Below are positions 18,701-28,047 of a stretch of DNA of 64,000 nt, piece after piece. Numbering within the stretch: the stretch's first letter is position 1; each line of letters opens with the position of its first letter. The position numbers and the translations under genes are program-made. This DNA comes from Pacificibacter marinus (lineage in GTDB: Bacteria > Pseudomonadota > Alphaproteobacteria > Rhodobacterales > Rhodobacteraceae): contig NZ_FNZV01000007.1 in NCBI RefSeq assembly GCF_900109555.1, forward strand, positions 1-64,000, given 5' to 3'. The notes beneath the pieces were generated by a model. It was not told the DNA's origin and ran no database searches. It saw only the letters and a program-made list of their open reading frames with translations.

Positions 18701-19677
18701 GCGGCATTCCCTTTTTGGTTTAAAGCTTGGGGCAAGTGATCAAAAACTTTACGAGGGTCTTTGAGGGTCAAAATCTCTTTGCGCAGCGCGCTTGGGGTTT
18801 CGGCTGTGTCCATGTACCAACTCAAATGTTTGCGCATCACCCGTGCGCCCAGTTCAACACCGTAAAACGACAGACCAGCGTCGAAATGACCCGCGACCAT
18901 ATCGCTAAACGCCTGTCCCTTGGGCACGTCTGGCGTGGGTGCGCCCATCAGATTGGCAGCGACCTGCGCCAAAAGCCAAGGACGCCCCTGCGCTCCACGC
19001 CCAATCATAACGCCGTCGGCCCCAGATTGTTCGAGCGCCGTTTTGGCATTTTGCGTTGATGTGATGTCACCATTGGCAATGACAGGAATGCGCACAGCGT
19101 CCTTCACTGCACGAATGGCAGCCCAATCAGCGGCCCCTTTGTACATTTGACAGCGCGTGCGCCCATGGATGGTGATCATCTGAATGCCCGCAGCTTCGGC
19201 GCGACGCGCAAGCTCTGGCGCATTCAGCAAAGCATCATCCCAGCCAAGACGGGTTTTCAGCGTCACAGGCACATCCACAGCGGCGACGACAGCTTCGATC
19301 AAGGTCAGCGCATGATCCAAATCGCGCATCAACGCCGATCCAGAATAGCCGCTCACAACCTTTTTGGCCGGACAGCCCATATTAATGTCGATAATGCGCG
19401 CGCCGTTTGCAGCCACCATTTTGGCAGCCTCGCCCATCCAATGGGCTTCACGACCCGCCAATTGCACCGCAGTGCTTTCAATGCCAAACCCAAGTTCGGC
19501 CTTTTCGCGCGATCCCGCACGGGCATTTAACATGTCATGGCTTGCCACCATTTCAGACACAACAAGCCCCGCACCGAAAGACGCAACCAAATTGCGAAAC
19601 GGTAAATCTGTAATCCCCGCCATCGGCGCGAGAAAAATTGGTGGGTCGAGTGTTATATCTGCCAAATGAACGGGCAA
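18697..19677 (-). CDS. dusB: tRNA-dihydrouridine synthase DusB (NifR3)
   Basis: A 326-residue FMN enzyme reducing uridines of the tRNA D-loop. Typical motifs are [14 protein letters not shown] near the N-terminus, [11 protein letters not shown] with the catalytic Cys, [29 protein letters not shown] and [13 protein letters not shown]. The start appears to be TTG at 19677: AAGGA lies 8 nt upstream and there is no earlier ATG. The dusB-ntrBC order is the classical nifR3-ntrBC operon of Alphaproteobacteria. It is divergent from ispDF. Confidence 0.95.
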   Translation of the reverse strand: MPVHLADITLDPPIFLAPMAGITDLPFRNLVASFGAGLVVSEMVASHDMLNARAGSREKAELGFGIESTAVQLAGREAHWMGEAAKMVAANGARIIDINMGCPAKKVVSGYSGSALMRDLDHALTLIEAVVAAVDVPVTLKTRLGWDDALLNAPELARRAEAAGIQMITIHGRTRCQMYKGAADWAAIRAVKDAVRIPVIANGDITSTQNAKTALEQSGADGVMIGRGAQGRPWLLAQVAANLMGAPTPDVPKGQAFSDMVAGHFDAGLSFYGVELGARVMRKHLSWYMDTAETPSALRKEILTLKDPRKVFDHLPQALNQKGNAA

Positions 19678-19844
19678 GCGATTAATCCTTGTGCATAGAC
19701 TTATGGGGTAGACCTCATTTCACAGAGTCGCAAAGGGTAGAGCGCAAAAAAACGGCTTAAAACCAAATTTGCCTATTTTTTAATCGACCACCACCCCGCA
19801 AGCCCCCATTGCCACGGACTGTCCCAAGGATTATTCACGAGATC

Positions 19845-21005
19845 ATGACAATAGCAGCCTTGATCGTTGCCGCAGGACGCGGCACCCGCGCTGGCGGGTC
19901 TCTTCCCAAACAATGGCGCTCTCTGGGCGATGATCCCGCGTGTCCGCGTGTGATTGATCACACCATTCACGCCCTGCGCCCTTTTGTTGATACGATCCTT
20001 GTTGTGCACCACACTGATGATCTAAAGCACACTGCAAACCTGCATGATGTCACCTGCGTTGAGGGCGGCGACAGCCGATCTGCTTCGGTGAAAGCGGGCC
20101 TTGCGGCGCTGAGTGATCGCGATATTCAACAGGTTTTGATCCACGATGCGGCCCGCGCCTTGGTGCCAGCACAGGTCATCCAAGATGTGATCGCAGCACT
20201 TGCGCACAGCAACGGCGCGGCCCCTGCCTTGCCTGTCACAGATGCCCTGTGGCGCGGCACAGATACGGTTGACGGCACGCAGGATCGCACGGATTTATGG
20301 CGCGCGCAAACACCACAAGGCTTTGACTTTAAATCAATTCTACGCGCGCATACTGATTTCACAGGCTCAGCCGCCGATGACGTCGAAGTGGCCCGCGCCG
20401 CACAGATAACCGTGGCCATCACCACAGGCCATGAAGACAATTTTAAGATCACCCACGCGGATGATTTTTTTCGCGCTGAGCGCATTTTGGCGCAGCGCAC
20501 CCAGTTACAAAAGGACACAAGCCCAATGGATATACGCCTTGGCAATGGCTATGACGTGCACCGCTTTGGCGCGGGGGATCATGTATGGATTTGCGGCGTG
20601 AAAGTGCCACACACGCGCACTCTGCAAGGGCACTCTGACGCCGATGTCGGTATGCATGCGCTGACGGATGCGATATATGGCGCACTGGCGATGGGCGACA
20701 TTGGTCAGCATTTTCCGCCCTCTGATATGAAATGGAAAGGCGCCGCGAGTGATATCTTTTTGCGTCATGCCATCGATTTGGCCCGTTCAAAAGGCTACGA
20801 CTTAGGCAATTGCGATGTGACTTTGGTTTGCGAACATCCCAAAATTGGACCGCACGCCGATGCAATGCGTCAAACGCTTGCAGACATTATGTCAGTCGAT
20901 ATTGCACGCGTCTCTGTCAAAGCCACGACTTCGGAACGGCTAGGATTTACAGGCCGCGAAGAAGGCATCGCATCCCTTGCAACCGCAACACTGATCAAGC
21001 CCTAA
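19845..21005 (+). CDS. ispDF: Bifunctional IspD/IspF enzyme of the MEP isoprenoid pathway
   Basis: A 386-residue fusion. The N-terminal half is IspD (MEP cytidylyltransferase) with [13 protein letters not shown], the CTP-binding HDAARALV and the acidic DDVEVARAA. From about residue 228 ([14 protein letters not shown]) it is IspF (MECDP synthase) with [25 protein letters not shown] and the end motif [16 protein letters not shown]. IspDF fusions are common in Alphaproteobacteria. The ATG at 19845 begins the IspD motif directly; the ribosome site is weak. pgpA begins 9 nt after the stop, probably in one operon with cinA. Confidence 0.95.
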   Translation: MTIAALIVAAGRGTRAGGSLPKQWRSLGDDPACPRVIDHTIHALRPFVDTILVVHHTDDLKHTANLHDVTCVEGGDSRSASVKAGLAALSDRDIQQVLIHDAARALVPAQVIQDVIAALAHSNGAAPALPVTDALWRGTDTVDGTQDRTDLWRAQTPQGFDFKSILRAHTDFTGSAADDVEVARAAQITVAITTGHEDNFKITHADDFFRAERILAQRTQLQKDTSPMDIRLGNGYDVHRFGAGDHVWICGVKVPHTRTLQGHSDADVGMHALTDAIYGALAMGDIGQHFPPSDMKWKGAASDIFLRHAIDLARSKGYDLGNCDVTLVCEHPKIGPHADAMRQTLADIMSVDIARVSVKATTSERLGFTGREEGIASLATATLIKP

Positions 21006-21014
21006 GGACCCGTT

Positions 21015-21524
21015 ATGAAAGATATCGCAGAAATCGTTGGAACCTTTGCACGCGTTGGTTATTTGAAGCCCGCCCCTGGCACATGGGGGTCCGCTGCGGC
21101 CGTTCCTGTGTTTTGGGCTTTGACAGAAGCTGGCGGTTTTGGCTTGGTCGCGTTTGCAACCGTTGTCGTTTGCATTGCAGGGCTTTGGGCAACGCAAGTG
21201 ATGACCAAAGACGCCACAGAGGGCACTGAAGAACATGACCCATCAGAAATTGTCATCGACGAAGTTGCAGGCCAGTGGATTGCACTTTGGCCCGTCGCTT
21301 TGGGCGCACAAATGATGGGTGTGGAAAGTGCACGACTTTGGCCCGGATACCTAGCTGGCTTCATCCTGTTTCGTCTGTTTGATATCTGGAAACCCAGCCT
21401 TGTGGGCAAAGCCGACAGACGTGGCGATGCTGTGGGTGTGATGCTTGACGACGTGATCGCGGGCATTTTTGCGGCGATTGGCGTGGTAATTTTGGCAGGT
21501 CTTGCCCATGGATTTTTGATGTGA
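21015..21524 (+). CDS. pgpA: Phosphatidylglycerophosphatase A
   Basis: A 169-residue inner-membrane phosphatase making phosphatidylglycerol from its phosphate. Signatures are LKPAPGTWGSAAAVP near the N-terminus, the metal-binding DPSEIVIDEVAGQWIAL and KPSLVGKADRRGDAVGVMLDDVIAGI. Three or four hydrophobic segments are visible. The ATG follows AAGGA and lies 9 nt behind ispDF. Its stop overlaps the GTG start of the CinA gene by 4 nt, so coupling is likely. Confidence 0.93.
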   Translation: MKDIAEIVGTFARVGYLKPAPGTWGSAAAVPVFWALTEAGGFGLVAFATVVVCIAGLWATQVMTKDATEGTEEHDPSEIVIDEVAGQWIALWPVALGAQMMGVESARLWPGYLAGFILFRLFDIWKPSLVGKADRRGDAVGVMLDDVIAGIFAAIGVVILAGLAHGFLM

Positions 21525-22003
21525 GCGATGTGACGACATTGGCCACGCAGGTTTTGGCATTGGCCCGTGCCAAAGGGGTTCAGATCGCCACAGCCGAAAG
21601 CTGTACAGGTGGTCTGATCATTGGCGCGTTGACTGAAATTGCGGGGTCATCGGATGTCGTCGATCGCGGATTCATCACCTATTCCAATGGCGCTAAAATG
21701 GACATGCTCGGCGTTCACGCCGCAACGCTTGAAACCTATGGCGCAGTGTCTGAAGCGATTGCACTGGAAATGGCGGATGGGGCGCTTGCGCATTCAAATG
21801 CGGGGCTTTCTGTGTCTGTCACAGGCATTGCTGGCCCCGGTGGGTCTGAATTCAAACCAGAAGGCCGCGTTTGCTTTGGATTGGCGCAAACAGGGCAAGT
21901 GACGCTCTCAAAAACTGTAGAGTTCGGCCCCTTGGGCCGCGCAAATGTGCGCAAAGCCACAGTGCAAACAGCGCTGGAATGGCTGCAAGACGCGCTCTCA
22001 TAG
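21521..22003 (+). CDS. CinA-family nicotinamide-nucleotide amidohydrolase (PncC-like)
   Basis: A 160-residue protein with only the C-terminal CinA domain: IATAESCTGGLIIGALTEIAGSSDVVDRGFITYSN and VSVTGIAGPGGS, which hold the Ser/Thr/Lys active site of NMN deamidase. Family function is conversion of nicotinamide mononucleotide to nicotinate mononucleotide (NAD salvage). The GTG start at 21521 overlaps the pgpA stop (GTGA). It is last in the ispDF-pgpA-cinA unit; no clear terminator follows before the amt promoter region. Confidence 0.92.
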   Translation: MSDVTTLATQVLALARAKGVQIATAESCTGGLIIGALTEIAGSSDVVDRGFITYSNGAKMDMLGVHAATLETYGAVSEAIALEMADGALAHSNAGLSVSVTGIAGPGGSEFKPEGRVCFGLAQTGQVTLSKTVEFGPLGRANVRKATVQTALEWLQDALS

Positions 22004-22190
22004 CGTGAACGTATAAAAATTATTTTACGATTAATTTTTAAACCATAGTACGATATTGCGCCCATTTTAAAGTCAATTCACCAATTGCATTATATTTAAT
22101 CGCATAAATCCCCCTCACGCCCCTTTCATGACCGCTTTAAAGCCTATTTACGCGCCGCTAACGCTTAAAAAATATCCTAAGGAGGGGAAG

Positions 22191-23372
22191 ATGGTCGGAG
22201 CTGATACCGCGTGGATCATGGTCGCAACTGCATTGGTCCTATTCATGTCACTGCCAGGCTTGGCACTGTTTTACGGCGGGCTTGTGCGCGCCCGAAATGT
22301 GCTGAGCGTGTTCATGCATGTCTACGCCATCGCCTGTGTGATGAGCATCCTATGGCTGGCCTTTGGTTATTCCATCGCCTTTGGTGACGGTGGGCCGCTT
22401 TGGGGCGGGCTTGGCAAGATGTTCTTGTCTGGCGTTGATGCCAATACGGTCTCTGGCACCATCCCTGAAGTGCTGTTTTTCGCCTTTCAAATGACATTCG
22501 CCATCATCACCCCTGCCCTGATTGTCGGCGCTTACGTTGAGCGGATTAATTTTGGCTTTGTTATGCTGTTCTCATCCCTATGGATGCTGCTGTGCTACGC
22601 GCCTGTCACCCATTGGATTTGGGGCGGCGGATTTTTAGCGGATGGCGGTATTTTTGGCGACACTGGCACGATGGATTTTGCAGGCGGTATCGTCGTGCAT
22701 GAAACCGCAGGCATCGCGGCACTGGTCCTTGCTGTCATGCTTGGCCGTCGCAAAGTCGACAACAAACCACCTCACAACCCTGGCTACGTCATGATTGGCG
22801 CCTCAATGCTGTGGGTTGGCTGGTTTGGCTTTAACGGCGGATCGCAATTGGCGGCTGATGGTGGTGCAGCTATGGCAATCACGGTGACGCATATTTCAGC
22901 GGCCACAGCATCGGTCACATGGGCGCTTTGGGAAAAGCTCAAATACGGCAAAGCATCACTTGTTGGCATCGTCACGGGCACCATCGCGGGGCTTGCGTCA
23001 ATCACGCCAGCATCCGGCTTTGTTGACCCTGTTGCGGCGCTGGTCATTGGCGGCGTTGCCGGTATCTTGTGTCAAGAAATGGTCAATGTGATCCGCAACA
23101 AGATCAAAATCGATGACACATTGGATGTGTTCGCGGTGCACGGTGTTGGCGGTATCTTTGGCACAATCATGATCATCTTTTTCGCAGATGGCGCAAATGC
23201 GATCGCGCAGTTTGGCGCATTGGCCATCGTCGGCGTGTTCACCTTTGTTGTGACTGTGGCTTTGATCAAACTCTGCGCAATGATCACGCCACTCCGCGTT
23301 GATGACGAGACCGAACAACAAGGTCTTGACCTCGCGCAACATGGCGAAAGTGCCTACGATCACAATTCTTAA
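22191..23372 (+). CDS. amt: Ammonium transporter (Amt family)
   Basis: A 393-residue, 11-helix-type ammonium channel. Conserved parts are LFYGGLVRARNVLSVFMH, the first pore His in GGIVVHETAGIAALV, and the second in FAVHGVGGIFGT. The ATG at 22191 is set by a very strong ribosome site (AAGGAGGGGAAG); an upstream in-frame ATG would add a non-hydrophobic leader. No glnK/PII gene adjoins it, unlike the usual glnK-amtB pair. The NtrBC proteins encoded 4 kb away are the likely nitrogen control, but I see no certain NtrC site. A terminator follows. Confidence 0.94.
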   Translation: MVGADTAWIMVATALVLFMSLPGLALFYGGLVRARNVLSVFMHVYAIACVMSILWLAFGYSIAFGDGGPLWGGLGKMFLSGVDANTVSGTIPEVLFFAFQMTFAIITPALIVGAYVERINFGFVMLFSSLWMLLCYAPVTHWIWGGGFLADGGIFGDTGTMDFAGGIVVHETAGIAALVLAVMLGRRKVDNKPPHNPGYVMIGASMLWVGWFGFNGGSQLAADGGAAMAITVTHISAATASVTWALWEKLKYGKASLVGIVTGTIAGLASITPASGFVDPVAALVIGGVAGILCQEMVNVIRNKIKIDDTLDVFAVHGVGGIFGTIMIIFFADGANAIAQFGALAIVGVFTFVVTVALIKLCAMITPLRVDDETEQQGLDLAQHGESAYDHNS

Positions 23373-23393
23373 TATCCACTAATATAAAACAAC

Positions 23394-23421
23394 AAAAGGC
23401 GGGATTGGTTCCCGCCTTTTT
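23394..23421 (+). terminator. Intrinsic terminator of amt (probably bidirectional)
   Basis: Perfect 11-bp stem AAAAGGCGGGA/TCCCGCCTTTT with a short TTGGT loop and a T-run, 21 nt after the amt stop. The A-run on the other side would also serve the convergent coq10-like gene. Confidence 0.85.
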
Positions 23422-23444
23422 CACGACCAAAATGTAATTGCAGT

Positions 23445-23891
23445 CTAGGTATAAAGCTCAGCTGCGCGGCGCTCAAAGGCCCGCACGACCCGCTGCATCG
23501 CTTCATTGAACACCATACCGATCACCGATTGCAAAATGGCGTTTTTGAACTCGAAATCGACGAAAAATTCGACCTCGCAGCCGCCGTCATCTAGATCGCG
23601 AAACTGCCACCAGCTTTTGAGATAACGAAATGGACCATCAAGATACTCTGTATCGATCTTTTTCTCAGCAGGCCAAAGCACCACTTTTGATCCGAACTTT
23701 TCGCGGAACACTTTGAATGAGATCACCAAATCCGCCAGCATCACCTCGTGATCGTCGAACTGTTCGCGCGATCTGATACGTGCAGCGGCGTTCCATGGCA
23801 GGAATTTCGGATAACTTTGAACATCCGCCACCAGATCGTACATCTGCTGGGCGGTGTAGGGCATAATTTTGGTTTCGCGGTGCGTCGGCAT
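23445..23891 (-). CDS. Coenzyme-Q-binding Coq10 / RatA-family START-domain protein
   Basis: A 148-residue SRPBCC/START-fold protein. It begins with the family pattern [23 protein letters not shown] and ends with the long amphipathic helix [19 protein letters not shown]. Homologues include yeast Coq10, which binds ubiquinone for respiration, and E. coli RatA, proposed to bind 50S subunits. For an alphaproteobacterium the Coq10 role is the more likely (inference). The start ATG follows AGAGAC. It is divergent from hpt. Confidence 0.88.
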   Translation of the reverse strand: MPTHRETKIMPYTAQQMYDLVADVQSYPKFLPWNAAARIRSREQFDDHEVMLADLVISFKVFREKFGSKVVLWPAEKKIDTEYLDGPFRYLKSWWQFRDLDDGGCEVEFFVDFEFKNAILQSVIGMVFNEAMQRVVRAFERRAAELYT

Positions 23892-23957
23892 AGTCTCTGG
23901 TCTATTTATTTCAGGATGATATGTCTAACCAATGCGAGCAAAATGCAAGAGGATACC

Positions 23958-24509
23958 ATGACGCAGCGCCCCTACCACATAGACGTTATGATTTCGGCCA
24001 AGGCAATTGCCGCCAGAATCGAAGATCTGGCCCGCACCATTCGCAAAGAATATCCAGACACAGACAAGCTGGTGGTCATTGGCCTTTTGCGTGGGTCTTT
24101 TGTGTTTATCGCTGACTTGGTGCGTGAACTTGATATGAATGTAGAAGTGGATTTTCTGGAAGTATCATCCTATGGTGACGGCATGGAAAGTTCACGAAAT
24201 GTAAAAATATTCAAAGACTTACGCGGCGACATTGAAGGACGTGATGTACTGGTGGTCGAAGATATCGTCGACACAGGCCACACACTGACATCGGTGATGG
24301 ACTTGCTACGCTCGCGCCATCCCCGCAAGATTGAAACCATCGCTTTGCTCGACAAACCCGTGCGACGTGAAGTTGATTTCAAGGCCACATGGACAGGATT
24401 TGAAATTCCTGATGCATTTGTGGTCGGCTATGGAATCGATTTTGCACAAGCCAACCGCAATCTGCCTTATATTGGCACTGTAGTGTTTGACGATGACGAG
24501 ACAGCATAG
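23958..24509 (+). CDS. hpt: Hypoxanthine phosphoribosyltransferase
   Basis: A 183-residue purine salvage PRTase converting hypoxanthine (and guanine) to IMP (GMP). It has [16 protein letters not shown] for the first phosphate loop, the flexible-loop [10 protein letters not shown], the PRPP motif [14 protein letters not shown] and the base-binding end [18 protein letters not shown]. The ATG at 23958 is preceded by AAGAGGA; the longer frame upstream is only read-through. A 60-residue membrane protein follows 9 nt later. Confidence 0.94.
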   Translation: MTQRPYHIDVMISAKAIAARIEDLARTIRKEYPDTDKLVVIGLLRGSFVFIADLVRELDMNVEVDFLEVSSYGDGMESSRNVKIFKDLRGDIEGRDVLVVEDIVDTGHTLTSVMDLLRSRHPRKIETIALLDKPVRREVDFKATWTGFEIPDAFVVGYGIDFAQANRNLPYIGTVVFDDDETA

Positions 24510-24518
24510 GGCAAACCC

Positions 24519-24701
24519 ATGAATCCCATGTGGTTGATACGCGCCAAACGCTGGGCTCAGCATCCGCCATCTGTGACGCGGATCAAACTGGTGTTTGGCG
24601 TTATTTTGGTCTGTCTCATTCTGGTTGGTATCGAAAAAACGATCGGTGTGCCCGATTGGATGCAGTTGGAACGCACTGGGCGTCACGGCATCCCGCGTTA
24701 A
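24519..24701 (+). CDS. Small single-pass membrane protein downstream of hpt
   Basis: A 60-residue protein with a basic N-terminus (RAKRWAQHPP), one hydrophobic helix (about residues 23-42, VKLVFG-like then VILVCLILVGIE) and a short polar tail ending PDWMQLERTGRHGIPR. The positive-inside rule puts the N-terminus in the cytoplasm. AGGG lies before the ATG and the gene begins 9 nt after hpt, which supports real translation. I do not recognise a named family; I believe similar short proteins occur next to hpt in related genomes, but this was not checked. Confidence 0.65.
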   Translation: MNPMWLIRAKRWAQHPPSVTRIKLVFGVILVCLILVGIEKTIGVPDWMQLERTGRHGIPR

Positions 24702-24772
24702 TTGCCGTATAAATCAGTTCTATAGTGTGCTAGAATTGAACTGCCACGCGACTTTAAGCTGCGGAGACCTCT

Positions 24773-25663
24773 ATGAAAAAAATCGTCACATATGCGTTTG
24801 GAACAGTTTTTTTGGGCGCTGCTGTGGCTTGGGTTTTGACGGAACCGCGAGAGACTCCTCCTGATCTATTGGCAAATCTGACGCCCGATTTGGACCGTGG
24901 GGCCTATGTTTACACTGCGGGCGGCTGTGCATCGTGTCATGCGGGCAGCGATGGAAATGGCGATTCTTTGACCGGCGGCATGGCGTTTACATCTGATTTT
25001 GGCACCTTTTATGCCCCCAACATTTCGCCCGATCCCGAACAAGGCATCGGCAATTGGTCAGCGCTTGATCTGGCCAATGCGATGCTGCACGGCACATCAC
25101 CTGAGGGCCAGCACTACTACCCTGCGTTTCCTTATGTGTCTTACGCGAAAACCGATCCCGCCGATGTGGTGTCTTTGCATGGATATTTGATGGCCTTGCC
25201 CGCGTCATCCGAGCCAAGCAAACCCCATGATGTTGGCTTTCCTTTCAACATACGGCGCAGTCTGGGCGGTTGGAAATTGCTGTTTGGGTCCAGCGCGGGC
25301 GATTGGGTGGTCACCGATCCAAACATGACCGAAGAAGACCTAAAGGGACGGTATTTGGTCGAAGCCTTGGCCCATTGTGGCGAATGTCACACACCGCGCA
25401 ACGCGCTTGGGGCGATGGATAAATCAAAATGGTTGGGCGGCGCGCCAAACCCATCAGGTCGCGGCAAAATCCCCAATATCACACCCGGCACATTGACGTG
25501 GTCAGTTGAAGATATCGCTTATTATTTAGAGACGGGTTTCACGCCCGACTTCGATTCCGCAGGCGGACATATGGCGCATGTGGTTGATAATTTTGCTAAA
25601 CTTGACACAAGCGACCGCGATGCCGTGGCGCAATATTTGAAACGTGTCACGCCAGTTCAGTAA
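24773..25663 (+). CDS. Dihaem c-type cytochrome, membrane-anchored or secreted
   Basis: A 296-residue protein with an N-terminal hydrophobic segment (residues 4-22) and two haem-c sites, CASCH (52-56) and CGECH (202-206). Likely Met axial ligands are in GGMAF (about 70) and GGHMAHV near the C-terminus. The layout matches cytochrome c subunits of membrane alcohol/aldehyde/sugar dehydrogenases (AdhB-like), although those often have three haems. No dehydrogenase partner adjoins it. It probably acts in periplasmic electron transfer; the donor is unknown. Ribosome site GGAGA. Confidence 0.88.
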   Translation: MKKIVTYAFGTVFLGAAVAWVLTEPRETPPDLLANLTPDLDRGAYVYTAGGCASCHAGSDGNGDSLTGGMAFTSDFGTFYAPNISPDPEQGIGNWSALDLANAMLHGTSPEGQHYYPAFPYVSYAKTDPADVVSLHGYLMALPASSEPSKPHDVGFPFNIRRSLGGWKLLFGSSAGDWVVTDPNMTEEDLKGRYLVEALAHCGECHTPRNALGAMDKSKWLGGAPNPSGRGKIPNITPGTLTWSVEDIAYYLETGFTPDFDSAGGHMAHVVDNFAKLDTSDRDAVAQYLKRVTPVQ

Positions 25664-25704
25664 ACCAGTTCAGTAAAGCAGGCACTCAATAAAATGCGCG
25701 CAGC

Positions 25705-26844
25705 TTAGCGCAAAACGCCCGTTTGGAACAATTTCACTTTCAAACCGCCATGGGCAATCGGTGCTTCGGTCGGCTTCCATGGCAACCGTGTGGCCTCGGC
25801 CAATTGCGTGTCAGACGTGATCATGCCCACACGCCAACCTTTAAATTTTTCACGCATCACATCGCCAAAAGACGCGTAAAGCGCAAACAAGTCTTTCTTT
25901 TTACCGATCCGCGCGCCGTAAGGCGGATTGACGATGACCAGACCGGCAGAGCCCTCAGGCCGCTCAAGGTTTGAGACTTGCGTTGGGGTAAAATGACATT
26001 GCCCTGCCACCCCTGCCCGCGTCGCGTTGTCTTTGGCGAAGCCAATCACGTTGACGTTGCGATCCGAGCCGTAAAATTGTTGGTCGCTGTTTTGGATCGT
26101 CCATGCCTCGCGGATGCGGCGCACGGCGGTTTCATCATAGCTGGCGAGCGATTCAAACGCGAAAGACCGCGCACGACCCGCCATAAAATTGCGTGATATT
26201 TCTGCGGCTTCGATGAGAAACGTGCCAGAACCACACATGGGATCAAGCACAGGTTCATCGCCGGTATAACCACATGCGCGCAAGGTCAGCGCAGCCATAG
26301 TTTCGCGCATTGGCGCTTTGCCCATGGCTTGTTTGTGGCCGCGTTTGTGCAGACCTTTGCCAGAGGTGTCGATGGAAAAGATCACATTGTTGTCGTCGAT
26401 CCGCACTTTGATGACGATATCGGCGTCTTCAAGCCCTTCGGCGATTTTTGCGCCGAATTCCTCATGGATTGCGCGCTCAATCCGCTCAACCGCAGCACCT
26501 GCGTGATAGATTTTGGATTTCTTGTTGGTGTTGACCTCAACCTTGATTGACAGTTCATTGTCCAAGATTGCTTGGCCCAAAATATCGCCCCAAGGGAATT
26601 TACGTGCGCGCTTGTCGAGCTGCGCCAAATGAAAAGCACGAAATTCACCGATACGAGCCAAGACCTTGGAAGGCCCGCGCAGCGTTAAATTGGCACGCCA
26701 AACATCGGCCCAATCGCCCTGAATGGTCACGCCGCCGCCCGTGGCAACCGGATTTTTAAACCCTGCCTCAACCACCTCGTCCAGCAAAACATGCTCAAGT
26801 CCGGGCACTGTGGACAGGAAAATTTCAAAAATGGGTTGGGTCAT
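25705..26844 (-). CDS. THUMP-domain class I SAM-dependent RNA methyltransferase (RlmL/RlmK-N-like)
   Basis: A 379-residue protein. The N-terminal THUMP/ferredoxin-like part (LLDEVVEAGFKNP to about residue 170, ending with the typical DTSGKGLHKRGHKQAMGKAPMRE) binds RNA. The Rossmann methylase contains DPMCGSGTFLIEAA and the N-methylase motif IVNPPYG. This matches the N-terminal half of E. coli RlmKL, which makes m2G2445 in 23S rRNA; specificity here is inferred. The ATG follows GAGG. It is convergent with the cytochrome gene and 119 nt downstream of lipA. Confidence 0.9.
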   Translation of the reverse strand: MTQPIFEIFLSTVPGLEHVLLDEVVEAGFKNPVATGGGVTIQGDWADVWRANLTLRGPSKVLARIGEFRAFHLAQLDKRARKFPWGDILGQAILDNELSIKVEVNTNKKSKIYHAGAAVERIERAIHEEFGAKIAEGLEDADIVIKVRIDDNNVIFSIDTSGKGLHKRGHKQAMGKAPMRETMAALTLRACGYTGDEPVLDPMCGSGTFLIEAAEISRNFMAGRARSFAFESLASYDETAVRRIREAWTIQNSDQQFYGSDRNVNVIGFAKDNATRAGVAGQCHFTPTQVSNLERPEGSAGLVIVNPPYGARIGKKKDLFALYASFGDVMREKFKGWRVGMITSDTQLAEATRLPWKPTEAPIAHGGLKVKLFQTGVLR

Positions 26845-26915
26845 GGGAGCCTCGATGCTTGCGGGTCGCGATTGGGGCTTGTGTCATGGGCAATGCGTCA
26901 TGATCAAGACAAAAG

Positions 26916-26943
26916 AAAACCAGCGAGAGGCCCCGCTGGTTTT
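26916..26943 (-). terminator. Intrinsic terminator of lipA
   Basis: Stem AAACCAGCG/CGCTGGTTT (9 bp perfect) with an 8-nt loop lies 21 nt past the lipA stop. On the minus strand it is followed by TTCTTTTGTC. Confidence 0.75.
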
Positions 26944-26963
26944 CATGATTGAGTTTTTACGCC

Positions 26964-27917
26964 TTAGGCCGTTCCGAATTTTTTCAAACGGGCCGCACGC
27001 AATTGCGCAAAATCATCGCCCGCGTGATAACTGGACCGCGTCAAAGGCGTGGCGGAAACCATCAAGAACCCTTTATTAAAGGCGGTTTTTTCGTAGGTTT
27101 TGAACTCTTCTGGCGTCACGAACCGATCCACAGCGTGGTGTTTTGGCGTGGGCTGCAAATATTGCCCGATGGTCAAAAAATCGATGTCAGCGGCGCGCAT
27201 GTCTTCCATCACTTGAGTCACCGATTGCTTGTCTTCACCGAGGCCAACCATAATGCCAGATTTGGTAAACATGGTCGGATCAAGCTCTTTAACCCGCTGC
27301 AAAAGGCGCAAAGAGTGGAAATACCGCGCACCTGGGCGTACTTCTGGGTAGAGGCCAGGCACGGTTTCCAAGTTGTGGTTGAACACGTCAGGGCGTGCTT
27401 CGACCACGATTTCCAGCACTTTAGGGTCGCAGCGAATGAAATCCGGCGTGAGAATTTCAATCGTCGTGTTTGGGGATTTTTTACGAATGGCGCGGATGGT
27501 CATAGCGAAATGCTCTGCCCCGCCATCTTCAATATCATCGCGGTCCACAGAGGTGATCACAACGTGATTGAGCCCCAGTTTGGACACGGCATCCGCAACA
27601 CGCCCCGGTTCAAATACATCTAAATCTTCGGGCGGCTTGCCTGTGGCGATGTTGCAGAATGTACAAGCGCGGGTACAAACCTCGCCCATGATCATCATCG
27701 TGGCATGGCCTTGCGACCAACACTCACCGACGTTTGGACAGCCAGCTTCTTCGCAGACAGTTACCAATTTGTTTTCACGCATAATGTCGCGTGTTTCTTT
27801 GTACCCTGCAGATGTGGGTGCCTTAACGCGAATCCAAGCGGGTTTTTTTGGCTGGGCGTTATCGGCACGCTTTTGCTTTTCAGGGTGACGCTGGGCTGGA
27901 ATTTTGAGATCGCGCAC
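26964..27917 (-). CDS. lipA: Lipoyl synthase
   Basis: A 317-residue radical-SAM enzyme inserting two sulfurs into octanoyl groups of E2 and GcvH proteins. The auxiliary cluster motif [13 protein letters not shown] and the radical-SAM motif [13 protein letters not shown] are both intact, followed by [21 protein letters not shown]. The start appears to be GTG at 27917 with GGGGAAA six nt upstream. It is divergent from aqpZ across 130 nt and ends at a clear terminator. Confidence 0.96.
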   Translation of the reverse strand: MRDLKIPAQRHPEKQKRADNAQPKKPAWIRVKAPTSAGYKETRDIMRENKLVTVCEEAGCPNVGECWSQGHATMMIMGEVCTRACTFCNIATGKPPEDLDVFEPGRVADAVSKLGLNHVVITSVDRDDIEDGGAEHFAMTIRAIRKKSPNTTIEILTPDFIRCDPKVLEIVVEARPDVFNHNLETVPGLYPEVRPGARYFHSLRLLQRVKELDPTMFTKSGIMVGLGEDKQSVTQVMEDMRAADIDFLTIGQYLQPTPKHHAVDRFVTPEEFKTYEKTAFNKGFLMVSATPLTRSSYHAGDDFAQLRAARLKKFGTA

Positions 27918-28047
27918 GGATTTTTCCCCATATTGAAACGGATTTTCTAGGTTATATCCAAGCTGGACCTCGGGGCAAGAGGATACGTGGTATTGCAGCT
28001 ATGTTCCCAGTTCAACGCAAAACCGGGGCGTAATGAGGGAAAGTTTT

